From Meira nashicola (Eukaryota > Basidiomycota > Exobasidiomycetes > Exobasidiales > Brachybasidiaceae): DNA of 37,304 bases. Shown here piece after piece: positions 19,141 to 27,660 of the stretch; position 1 is the first letter of the stretch; each line of letters starts with the position of its first letter. Position numbers and translations under genes: made by a program. The notes under the pieces are model-generated. The model was given only the letters and a program-made list of their open reading frames with translations. It was not told where the DNA came from and made no database searches. The stretch spans positions 1 to 37,304 of the forward strand of contig BCJU01000011.1 of the NCBI GenBank assembly GCA_001600355.1, given 5' to 3'.

Positions 19141-20211
19141 ATGTTGAAATTCTCTCATTTTGCGTTCTTTACCCTCTTCTTTACCATTCTTGCAAGAGCT
19201 CAAAACATTGGTTCTTATAATGTTGCAGTTTCTACCAAGGAAGTCATCGATCAAAGTCGTTTAGATCCTTTTGCACCAAATGGGACACCACGTGCATTGA
19301 TGATCTCAACGTTTAAACGTGTAAAACATGGTTGTCACTTAACAAAGCAAGCATATATGCCTTCAGAAGTTGCAAAATTTGAAGGTAAAAAGTTTAGTGC
19401 TTATGGTTTACCTGAATCAACTTTTCTTAATTTAACTTTTTCAACTTGTTCAAATGGTAATGGTAAAAGATCAAGATCGACAAAGCAAGATCCTGTTCTT
19501 ATCTTTTCAGGCGGTTTAGGAACGACTAGATTGTTTTATAATCTCTTAGCTGCTACTATTGCACAAAAAGGTTATACAGTAGTCACAGTCGATCATCCTT
19601 ACGATGCAGATATCGTTCAATTCCCAAACGGTAAAATTATTACGGGTTTAAATCTTACCGACGATCAAATTCCAGTTGCTGCAAATACCAGAAGTCTAGA
19701 TTTAAACTTTGTTGCAAGTTTATTCACCAATGGAAAGCCAAATAGTGTTGGCGTTTTAGGTCATTCACTCGGTGGTGCTGCAGCTTTGAACGATTTGATT
19801 TGGTCAAAGTTTTCAAGTGCAATTAACTTTGATGGTTCTTTCTTTGGTGACCTTGCTCAAGTTGGATCTCATAAACCCGTTCTATTCTTTAGTCATACAG
19901 GAAAGAATATCACTACCGATCAAACTTGGCAATCTTCATGGCCAAAATTGACTGGCTGGAAAAAACAACTGGAAATCGTTGGAGGAAGTACGCATTATAC
20001 ATTTTCAGACGCTCCATTAATTGTAACAAAGTTAGGTGTTGATTCAGGTGCGATTGAACAACTCGCTGGATCTTTAAAGGGAGATAGAGTGATGGAAATC
20101 TTATCTTCTTATACAGATGCTTTCTTTTCAAAGTATCTTAAAGGAGGTAAAAATGACGCTTTACTCAATGGACCATCAAAAGAATTCCCTGAAGTAGCTT
20201 TTGATTTCTAA
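19141..20211 (+). CDS. Secreted alpha/beta-hydrolase, PAF-acetylhydrolase/lipase-like
   Basis: 356 residues. The N-terminus (MLKFSHFAFFTLFFTILARA) is a typical signal peptide with cleavage expected near residue 20, so the enzyme is probably extracellular. The fold shows an oxyanion-side segment (FSGGLGTTRLFYN), the nucleophile elbow VLGHSLGGAA with Ser209, an acid at Asp231 (INFDGSFFG) and a catalytic His285 (GGSTHYTFSD). This spacing and the FDGSFFG segment resemble the platelet-activating-factor acetylhydrolase-like esterases of fungi. A potential N-glycosylation site (NLTF) is present. It probably hydrolyses esters outside the cell, releasing acids or alcohols that the neighbouring carriers and oxidising enzymes could use. 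The exact substrate cannot be read from the sequence. Confidence 0.85.
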   Translation: MLKFSHFAFFTLFFTILARAQNIGSYNVAVSTKEVIDQSRLDPFAPNGTPRALMISTFKRVKHGCHLTKQAYMPSEVAKFEGKKFSAYGLPESTFLNLTFSTCSNGNGKRSRSTKQDPVLIFSGGLGTTRLFYNLLAATIAQKGYTVVTVDHPYDADIVQFPNGKIITGLNLTDDQIPVAANTRSLDLNFVASLFTNGKPNSVGVLGHSLGGAAALNDLIWSKFSSAINFDGSFFGDLAQVGSHKPVLFFSHTGKNITTDQTWQSSWPKLTGWKKQLEIVGGSTHYTFSDAPLIVTKLGVDSGAIEQLAGSLKGDRVMEILSSYTDAFFSKYLKGGKNDALLNGPSKEFPEVAFDF

Positions 20212-20587
20212 CACGATTCTCACAATCCGCACTCAATCATTCATATAATCTAATAAAATTTTCTCTCATCTTTTGAAACACCTACAAAGTACCATCATCA
20301 AGTGTATTAACCTGTTTATACAATCACATAAATTACCATCACGTGAACTGTCTACAATGATAATCTATCACATACGATGCTGAACGTAAAGTGGTCATAT
20401 TTTGCGGAGAGCGGACAAATGTTCGTTTTATTTACACTAACGTTTATTGCTTGAATGAACGTGCACGCTGACAAAAAATGGTAGGATTTGTACAAACGAA
20501 GCCACTAGCCTTTTTAGACTGTTTATCTGCCACTCTGCGATAAATAACTCAGCACGCCCTAGATCTCGGTCTTTAAACAAGGCCCTT

Positions 20588-20607
20588 GAATAAGAAAAAC
20601 CTTATTC
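20588..20607. repeat. Inverted repeat GAATAAG-N6-CTTATTC
   Basis: Perfect 7-base arms with a 6-base spacer (AAAAAC), about 120 bases upstream of the NmrA-like gene and just before the GC-rich palindrome. Possible regulator site or hairpin. Confidence 0.5.
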
Positions 20608-20613
20608 CCGCGT

Positions 20614-20629
20614 TGCGCTGCGCAGCGCA
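20614..20629. repeat. 16-bp GC-rich perfect palindrome
   Basis: TGCGCTGC followed directly by its complement GCAGCGCA. It contains the GCGCAGCGC string also present at 4846 and 7592. It lies about 98 bases upstream of ATG 20727. The rest of the 515-base gap 20212-20726 shows no gene. Confidence 0.7.
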
Positions 20630-20661
20630 CGCATCATTTTTGACCTCGGTGTAAGAATGTT

Positions 20662-20676
20662 TATAAAGGTATAAAA
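20662..20676 (+). promoter_or_regulatory. TATA-like boxes of the NmrA-like gene
   Basis: TATAAAGG at 20662 and TATAAAA at 20670, about 50-65 bases upstream of ATG 20727. Confidence 0.45.
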
Positions 20677-20726
20677 CTATTCTGAAATTTCAGAGTTTTG
20701 CAAGAAAGATAGCCGATAAAACGAAA

Positions 20727-21374
20727 ATGTCTTCTACTTTCGTTGTCTTTGGAGCAACTGGGGGAACAGGTCGTCATTTTACAGCAAAAGCTTTAAGTGA
20801 AGGACATAAAGTTAGAGCATTCGTTCGAAGTCCAGAGAAAGCTGAAAGATTAGGTCAAGAGAATTTAAGTTTATTTAAAGGTTCAATTACTGATGAAACA
20901 ATCAATTTCAAGGAATTATTATCTGGTTCAAATCAGGTTGTGATTATGCTAGGTGATAAAGAAGCNCAAAAGTNTNCAAAAATCAATCTTACNTTTATCA
21001 AAAGACTTGTTCCTGCTATGCGAGAATATGGNGTACATAAATTATTATATCAAGCAGGAGGTTTAAGTAAGCCACCAGAGCAAAATCTAAGCTTCTTTTT
21101 ATGGCTCTTGAGAAATACTGTAGCAAGATCTTTTAACGGACAACATGAAGATAACGAAGCAGTAATGAAATATTTATCAAAAGAAGCTAAAGATATTCAA
21201 TGGATCGTACATAGAGCTGGAATTTATTCAGATGGACCTTCAAAAGGATCTTTGATACGTTCTCCAACCAAGTTTAGCATTGCAACATTTAAAGATTGTG
21301 CTAATTATAATTATAAAATCCTTTCAAATCCATCAGCGATTCATACGTGTGATTTCAGTTTTTACGATCAATGA
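20727..21374 (+). CDS. NAD(P)-binding protein, NmrA-like / atypical SDR
   Basis: 215 residues. The N-terminal dinucleotide-binding motif VVFGATGGTGRHF (GxxGxxG) and the pattern of strands (VRAFVRSPEKAERL, QVVIMLGD, LLYQAGG) fit the atypical short-chain dehydrogenase group that includes NmrA-like redox sensors and flavin/biliverdin reductase-like proteins. The C-terminal AIHTCDFSFY is a familiar ending of fungal members. Five N occur at 20966-21032, three of them at third codon positions. The stop overlaps the convergent nitroreductase 3' end by 7 bases. It could be a reductase or a redox-sensing regulator; I cannot tell which. Confidence 0.82.
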   Translation: MSSTFVVFGATGGTGRHFTAKALSEGHKVRAFVRSPEKAERLGQENLSLFKGSITDETINFKELLSGSNQVVIMLGDKEXQKXXKINLXFIKRLVPAMREYXVHKLLYQAGGLSKPPEQNLSFFLWLLRNTVARSFNGQHEDNEAVMKYLSKEAKDIQWIVHRAGIYSDGPSKGSLIRSPTKFSIATFKDCANYNYKILSNPSAIHTCDFSFYDQ

Positions 21375-22174
21375 AATGTTACCAATTCATCCAATGTCAT
21401 CTTTTCTTGTTTTCCCGAAAATTGTTGAATTTTTTGTAAATCCGGATAACCTAATGCTATTCCACAAACTACTGATTCAGTATTTTTTAAAGGTAATTGT
21501 TTCGCATAAACGTCATGATAAGTAGCATGAGCTTCTTGAATATCAACATTCTAGGCCAAAAGAACGGATTGCTAAAACTAAAGCCATAACAAACATCCCT
21601 GTATCCAAGTACATTCCTGAAGGAGCTTCTGGAATTGTTGTAATTAAAAATCCAATCGGTGCATCAAAGAATGACCAATTCCGTTGTGATAATTCTCTTC
21701 TTGCTTTTGTATCCTTTCTATCTATATTTAATGGCCCGTAAAATGCTTCACCGAATCCCGTTCTTCTTTGTGCTAAGAATTGATATTCTGGTTTTGCCAG
21801 TGTAGCGTTTGGAGGATGAAAAGTATAAGGTGATTGATATTGATGAATAGAATCAAAGTCATTTGCAGCTTTCTTGACATGTTCGCTGATTTCATCTTTT
21901 TCCTTCCACGTAAAACATGAACATGCCAAGGTTGAAAATTTGATCCGCTTGGTGAATTTTTTGCCGAAAAGACTATTTCTTTGATTATTTTTTCGTCTGG
22001 AATTTTATCTGATAAAAAATATCTGCATGAGAAACGATTAATAAGTAGATCTTTTAATACTTCGCTACCACGCTCTTTGACTAGTTCGGATCTTTCAACA
22101 GTGTTCTTCTCGATTGACTTCTCCCCATCTTCCGCTAAGTCGAATTGAGAACTGTGATAAAATTGAGTGGGCAT
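21368..22174 (-). pseudogene. Nitroreductase-family flavoprotein with two frame breaks
   Basis: FMN-dependent nitroreductase fold of about 268 residues if read through. The N-terminal part from ATG 22174 has INRFSCRYFLSDKIPDE and SPSGSNFQPWHVHVL, the conserved FMN-binding segments. At about 21903-21908 one base appears to be missing and the frame shifts to a segment starting KEKDEISEHVKKAAND. That frame carries YLDTGMFVMALVLAIRSFGL. Near 21551-21553 one base appears extra, and the third frame continues with VDIQEAHATYHDVYAKQLPL and VVCGIALGYPD to a stop at 21368. All segments remain recognisable and free of other damage, so draft errors are as likely as a young pseudogene. No intron with usual signals explains either break. 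Confidence 0.75.
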
Positions 22175-22319
22175 ATCTGAATGATAACGTTGAGGAGTAC
22201 TTCTTGATGAAAGGGATCGCCAACCACACTTTTAAAAGATAGAACTCAATCAATGCAGAATACTATCATCTGACAAACCTGTTCGCTGAGCTTAAATTCT
22301 TGCATGTTCTTTAGGCCCG

Positions 22320-22372
22320 TTCGGGAAAGATAGCGGATCAGTCCGCGCTAAGAGCGGGGCTTCATTCCCGAA
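22320..22372. promoter_or_regulatory. Nested inverted repeats with a CGG-N6-CCG core
   Basis: The outer arms are TTCGGGAA (22320-22327) and TTCCCGAA (22365-22372). Inside them is GCGGA-TCAG-TCCGC (22333-22346), which contains CGG-N6-CCG, the spacing bound by several Zn2Cys6 dimers such as the Ppr1 type. It lies between the nitroreductase start and the 3' end of the alpha/beta hydrolase. Confidence 0.45.
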
Positions 22373-22437
22373 GCACAACCACGTATGCAAAGGCTAGTAT
22401 GGAATTCGAAGCTAAACTATTTTATATACATATATGC

Positions 22438-23271
22438 TTATCCTTTGCCAATAATCCATTCATTTACTCTATTTATCCAATTCAACACTAATGCTTTAAA
22501 CAATCCTTGATCATCCAATGGTAAAGCATGTGTTTCTCGATCCAAAACTGCAAATGTTGCTCTAGGATATTGTTGTAAAAGACGTATGCTATCTCTATAT
22601 CCTACATCATCATCTTGACGACCACAAAGGATAAGTGTTGGCGCTAAAAAATTGTCTGTGTTTGATTGATACTTTGCTGATAATTTATAAAGATGATTGT
22701 CAGAACGAATAGGTCCCAATACATCAGAATCAGAAGCTTGGATTGCCGGAAGAACGGTATCGTTTATCTTTTGTCGTAATTTTGAAAGATATTCAGGAGT
22801 TTGAATGAGTACATTACCCAAATCATTCTTTTCTTGAGGTGATAGATGTGATATAAGTTCTGGATTAGATATAATTGGCTGAAATGAATCAAGATCACGC
22901 TTGCTATTATCTGATTCGACAAGAGGTACTCGCAATAATAAACCATCAATTTGTGATCGAAATTGATGAGAAAGTCCTATAGCCAATGCACCACCACAAG
23001 AAGAACCAGCGAGTAAGAATCGATCTTGTCCAATTATTGTTTCAACAAAGTGAACAAGTCGTAAAAATATATCATCTATACTCTTAATTCCATTTGCGGG
23101 TGTTGAACCCATTCCTGGTAAATCAATATAAATTCTACGAAAGCCTGGGATTGAATCAAAGATAGGTTCAAAATCACTTGATTCATAATTCTTATTCATT
23201 TCCCAACCATGTATGAATAAGATTGGTATTCCTTCTCCTATACTATGCCAAGAAAGGTTACTACTGTCCAT
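22438..23271 (-). CDS. Alpha/beta-hydrolase
   Basis: 277 residues, one exon, no signal peptide, so probably cytosolic. It shows the oxyanion motif FIHGWEMN near residue 20, a strand with YIDLPGMG, the nucleophile elbow AGSSCGGA with Ser91, an acid in LCGRQDDD (Asp220-222) and the catalytic His248 (DRETHALP). The order and spacing fit small esterases, C-C hydrolases or lactonases of the superfamily. Lactone opening would fit the 4-hydroxy-acid idea for the left block, but nothing in the sequence singles it out. It is divergent from the Zn2Cys6 gene at 23437, with a gap of 165 bases. Confidence 0.88.
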   Translation of the reverse strand: MDSSNLSWHSIGEGIPILFIHGWEMNKNYESSDFEPIFDSIPGFRRIYIDLPGMGSTPANGIKSIDDIFLRLVHFVETIIGQDRFLLAGSSCGGALAIGLSHQFRSQIDGLLLRVPLVESDNSKRDLDSFQPIISNPELISHLSPQEKNDLGNVLIQTPEYLSKLRQKINDTVLPAIQASDSDVLGPIRSDNHLYKLSAKYQSNTDNFLAPTLILCGRQDDDVGYRDSIRLLQQYPRATFAVLDRETHALPLDDQGLFKALVLNWINRVNEWIIGKG

Positions 23272-23436
23272 TTTGCAACACGAAAAGAGGTGGTTGTTTA
23301 TTCTTAATTTAGGCTAAAGTCCGAATCGCGCCATAAAAATAAAAGTTTAAATTGGGGCTGCAGCTTTGCATATTCAATTTTTGCGGGGAGGCAGTCCAAA
23401 ATTAAAACTCTGTTCCTTTCTTCCATTATCATACAC

Positions 23437-25544
23437 ATGCCACGATCAAAGAAAAAGTCACAAAATAACGAAAAAATTGATGAAAAGAAGAATGTGAGAA
23501 CATATGCTGCATCTTGTGTTTCTTGTCAAAGGAGAAAGATAAAATGCGGATTAGAGAAACCAACATGTTCAAATTGTATAAAATTTCACGAAGAATGTCT
23601 TTATAAAATCTCACCTCGTTATAGTAGATCAAGATCAATAACGCAAAACACTTCAATCTATGGCACGCCATCTAATTCTTTGCATTATGAAGAAAGAGAT
23701 ATTAATGCATTCCTTCGTCAAAGGGTAAATGATTTAGAAGAAGAATTAATAAATGCTCGAAGGCAAAACACAAATCAAACCGATCTTCTCTCACAACCAA
23801 CTCCAAACGGAATGGAAGATGGTTCATTAGATCTTTATGAAGGTAAAAATAGTACTCTTATTCGAAAAGAATACTTTCGTTCGATAAACACCTTAAACAA
23901 ATCTTTTGAAAAATTAGCATCAACTCGTTTACATAGCATTCTATCAAAGACCAATCCTACAATTTCGGCAAATTTAGCATCTGATTTATTACAAGCATAC
24001 TTTGAATGGTGGAACCCACTTCATATGTACTTGTATAGAGCGGATTTTTATTGTTCTTTAGTAGTTGAAGGTGATAAGTTTTCATCTTTTTTGTTAAATG
24101 CAACACTTTCTCAAGGAGCTCGATTACTCAGTTCAGGTCTTTATACTCCTAGGGATGGATTCAATACAAAATTACCTTCTCCAGATCAATTTCTACTTCA
24201 CGCTAAATCTTGCATAATTGAGGAAATTGATAAAGGTAATTCATCAGCACTTCTTCAAGGTTTATTGATTATGGCAGGTCGTGAAGCATCTTGTGGGCAT
24301 GTTGATCAATCTTGGCTTTATACGAGTATGGCAATTCATATTTTGAAAGGATTAAATTTGGACAAACCACCAAAACAATCAACCGGCTCTTATCGTCCTA
24401 TTGGCTTTCAAAAGCGTGAATTAAATAATCGTTTATTTTGGTCAATTTATTGTTGGGATAAAACTTTAAGTATGACATTAGGAACCGAATCATCCTTTTC
24501 CGCTCCAAAAGATGCCAATCCTGCGTTCTTGTTGGATGAATCATTGGATAATGAAGTGTGGAATCCGGGCCTAGCAGATTACTCCACAGTTAAGATCGCT
24601 AAACCATTTAGAGTTCCCACGAAACATGCCAAACAACTTTTATTTTTCGAAAATTTGCGGAGCTTTGTATGATAATCGAAGGAATTCTACGTGCTCGTTA
24701 CGGTCAAAACAACAATAGTTTTAGTGAAGATGAGATTGATCATCTTCATAAAAGGTTACAAATTTGGCAACAAGGTTTAGAAGGAAGGAATGTGTTTATG
24801 AAAGTGAACGATCCATCATTTTGTCATTTCTCACCACAAAAGTTTCAACTTAATATGCTTTATCATTGCGCTTATATCATCCTTCATCGTTCTTCAGCAT
24901 CAGCGCAAGGTTCAAATCGATCCGCCGCAGAGATATGTCGAATTCATGCATATCAATTACATGACTTGGTTCGAATACGTGAAAGGACGTTAGGTTTAAA
25001 TGATTTATCTTATTTAGTCTGTCATTGTTTATATGCAGCTGTAACAATATTCGTTCAAGATTTTAGAAATGGTTCACCTTATTTGGTTGAAGAAGCAACG
25101 AGACAATTAGCATTTAGCATTCAAGTTTTAGAAAAAGGTAATTTAGGAAGTCCAGGAATGATTCGTGCTCTTAGCAAAGCAAAAGCGGAACTTGCTCATC
25201 CTACAGTATATACCCAAATTATTGATGGTGAAATAGGAGCATCAACAAGTTCTTTAGAAACAAATACTATTCCATCAACTACACCTATTGATTCACATAC
25301 CTCTAATAATACAGGAGGAGAAGAAAACGTTACTGATTTGGAACAATGGGTATTTGATCAAGCAGCAAATTTAGGCTTGTTATTCCCTCCAAATCCACCA
25401 CCACAACAACCAGCAGTAGAAACACAAGATCCACAGATTACCACCACTCAAACAGACGTTGAACAAACTACCGACTTTAATGATTGGCTAACAGAAAATT
25501 TACCCGATTTTCCTGATGTCTTATTTAGCGGTTTGACAGGATAA
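23437..25544 (+). pseudogene. Zn2Cys6 transcription factor with one frame break
   Basis: About 700 residues if read through. The zinc cluster follows a Lys-rich start: CVSCQRRKIKC, GLEKPT, CSNCIKFHEEC. A middle homology region follows (YFEWWNPLHMYLYRADFY, WLYTSMAIHILKGLNLDKPP, LFWSIYCWDKTLSMTLG). The first frame stops at 24672 after LLFFENLRSFV. The second, from 24669, carries on with MIIEGILRARYG, exactly the expected continuation, to a stop at 25544. Adding one G at about 24660 would restore FFENLRELCMIIEGI. The rest is undamaged, with an acidic tail ending WLTENLPDFPDV, so a base-calling error is likely; a recent null mutation is the alternative. A short relic at 1103 resembles its N-terminus. 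Confidence 0.8.
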
Positions 25545-25566
25545 TGTACAACGTTTTTCTTTTTTT

Positions 25567-27219
25567 TTATAAAATGATTTCTCTTTTTGTTTGACTATCT
25601 TTTTCATCATATTCTGAAGATTGTTGAAGGTTGTTTTGCTGCATTGTCCATTCTATGTCATTTGTTTGTTGTTCTTGTCTTGTACGAAAGGAACGTTGCC
25701 AAGGTTTTCGAAACAAAGATTCCATTTCTTCTAAACTTCTACCTGAAGTTTCAGGAATAAAGATTGCAACATAAATTATACTTATAAAACAAACAGAAGC
25801 ATTAAAAGCGAATAATCCAACTCCATTCATAGAATGTAACATTGGTTGTAAAGCACGTGAAGCTCCATATTGATTGACGAAATGAAAAATCATAATGATT
25901 GTTGTTGCTAATGCTCTAGTTGAAGATGGAAAGATTTCTGTTCCTATCAAATAAGAAATTGCATTAAAACCTAAAGTCCAACCAATTCCAGCAATAAAGA
26001 TTGCAACAATTGCAGCTATACCTGCATGTTGATGTGAAGCAGAATTTGCTCCGTCTAAAGGATCTTTAACGATTCCTAAATAAGCCGAAAGATAAATTGC
26101 CGCAATACATTGTAAAGAAATACCAATGAAAACGCTCTTTCTTCTACCAATTTTATCGATTAAAAAGAATGCTGCACACATTGCCGAAAGAAGTTTAACG
26201 ATTCCAAAAATTGCAGTAGTGAATAAAGAAGAATTGCTATGAACACCAACTAGGTTAAGTAATTTTGGTGCATAAATTGTCAAGCTACCTCCACCACCTG
26301 ACCAATTTGATAAAATTTGAACCAAAATTCCAACAATCACTAATCTATACAATTGAGAAGATGATGTGAATAAACGTGATAATCCTGCTAAAACATTTCC
26401 ATGCGATTCTTGACGTTCTCGATCATGTTGTTCAAGCATGCTATCAAACTCTTCCTTGAAATACGGATGATGTTCATCAAGTTGACGATAATATAATAAA
26501 ACTCTTTTAGCTTGATCTTCTTTTCCTCTTTTTAATAACCATCTTGGACTTTCTTTAACAATTAAAGATCCTAAAAAAGATAAATCTGCAAAGATAAAAT
26601 TAATCGAAACAGGAATACGCCAACGAGCTGAACTATTTGCATCAATATGACGTTGAGAACCATAATTGGCAAAATAACCAATTACTATACCAATATAAAC
26701 CGAAAATGCAAAAATATTTACTGCCATTCCACGTCTCGCCTTTGGTGCAACTTCTGATAAAAATGTTGGAACGCAAACAGAAGTACCTCCAATTCCAGTT
26801 CCTGCAATAAATCTACCTGCATACATTTGTGATAAACCTGAAGGTCCACCTTGAGTACTTGTTATCCAAATCGTTGTACCTATTATCCAAACTATTGTAC
26901 ATAATTGACAAGTACGTAAACGACCGAACCAATCAACACAAAAGAAAGCTAAAAGAGAACCTAAAACACAACCAAGTTGAACCATTGAAACAACATTTGA
27001 TTGTGCAGAAGAACCGTTTGTGATTCCATATAATTTTAACCATTCTTTTTGACCTTCAATACCAGAAATAATACCTTCATCAGCACCACGACTTGCGCCT
27101 AATGTTCCAATGATAAACATCGTACTGATTATACGCCAATTCCATATTTGTTTAGGAGAAGATGTGGAAGGGACTTGATTGGTAAAGTTTTTTGTTCGAG
27201 AGAATTTAATGAAAGGCAT
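25567..27219 (-). CDS. MFS sugar-porter-family transporter
   Basis: 550 residues with about 12 hydrophobic segments; plasma-membrane proton symporter family of sugars, quinate and related polyols. Signatures are DWFGRL after segment 2, RFIAGTGIGGTSVCVPTFLS in segment 4 with EVAPKARRG following it, KESPRWLLKRGK before the central loop, DKIGRR after segment 8 and the family-ending PETSGRSLEEM. The overall look is closer to quinate/inositol-type porters than to hexose porters, but the substrate cannot be set. It converges on the frame-broken regulator (23 bases apart) and is divergent from the AtuA-like gene, sharing an AACGGATTT-bearing promoter with it. Confidence 0.93.
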   Translation of the reverse strand: MPFIKFSRTKNFTNQVPSTSSPKQIWNWRIISTMFIIGTLGASRGADEGIISGIEGQKEWLKLYGITNGSSAQSNVVSMVQLGCVLGSLLAFFCVDWFGRLRTCQLCTIVWIIGTTIWITSTQGGPSGLSQMYAGRFIAGTGIGGTSVCVPTFLSEVAPKARRGMAVNIFAFSVYIGIVIGYFANYGSQRHIDANSSARWRIPVSINFIFADLSFLGSLIVKESPRWLLKRGKEDQAKRVLLYYRQLDEHHPYFKEEFDSMLEQHDRERQESHGNVLAGLSRLFTSSSQLYRLVIVGILVQILSNWSGGGGSLTIYAPKLLNLVGVHSNSSLFTTAIFGIVKLLSAMCAAFFLIDKIGRRKSVFIGISLQCIAAIYLSAYLGIVKDPLDGANSASHQHAGIAAIVAIFIAGIGWTLGFNAISYLIGTEIFPSSTRALATTIIMIFHFVNQYGASRALQPMLHSMNGVGLFAFNASVCFISIIYVAIFIPETSGRSLEEMESLFRKPWQRSFRTRQEQQTNDIEWTMQQNNLQQSSEYDEKDSQTKREIIL

Positions 27220-27279
27220 TCTTTCTTAATTAAGAGGGGGATAATTGTGTAGAAGGCAAGACTTCCATAAAACCCTATC

Positions 27280-27300
27280 CTTTTATAAAGATATCGCGGG
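27280..27300 (-). promoter_or_regulatory. TATA-like box and GATATC element of the sugar-porter gene
   Basis: TATAAAAG on the minus strand at 27280-27287, 61 bases upstream of ATG 27219. Next to it AAAGATATCGCGGG begins at 27287. The string AAGATATCGC returns in the promoter of the other MFS gene at 33458-33467. Confidence 0.45.
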
Positions 27301-27430
27301 AAAAAAGTTGGGGCCCCATATTGTGTGTGTAACAGGATGATCATTGTATTAAGCAAGGAACGAAAAAATATATATTTTAAGGCACGTTTCCCCACAAAAT
27401 CATAAAAGCAGCTTTATTAATACGCTAAAT

Positions 27431-27515
27431 AACGGATTTGGCGATATGGAAATCCGTTTTAAAAAACGCTTTTGAATTCCATACAGGCGATGTTCCTAAA
27501 TTTTTAAACGGATTT
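27431..27515. promoter_or_regulatory. Three AACGGATTT elements, two as an inverted repeat
   Basis: AACGGATTT at 27431-27439 and its complement AAATCCGTT at 27450-27458 form a perfect 9-base inverted repeat with a 10-base spacer. A third direct copy is at 27507-27515. Each contains a CGG triplet as used by Zn2Cys6 proteins. The region lies between the divergent sugar-porter and AtuA-like genes. Confidence 0.6.
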
Positions 27516-27581
27516 CATTTCGGTATTCACGCGAGATTTTATATTATAAGAATCATAATAGGATTGAATAAGAGTGGGGTA

Positions 27582-27589
27582 TATATAAA
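27582..27589 (+). promoter_or_regulatory. TATA-like box of the AtuA-DUF4387 gene
   Basis: TATATAAA, 79 bases upstream of ATG 27661. Confidence 0.5.
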
Positions 27590-27660
27590 AAGCAGAAACT
27601 TATCATTTTTACCACCTTGATTCCATACTTTATTATTTTTCACTCACTTATCTTTTTATC

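Noticed and set aside
2696..23957. Exact 18-base match GCATTCTATCAAAGACCA near 2696 and near 23938.
   Set aside because: One copy is in an ACAD exon on the minus strand and the other in a regulator coding sequence. The flanks do not align and the encoded residues are unrelated, so chance in AT-rich DNA is the simpler reading.
27129..27395. 88-codon minus-strand open frame upstream of the sugar porter.
   Set aside because: It overlaps the porter start in another frame and crosses its TATA box; it has no recognisable domain.
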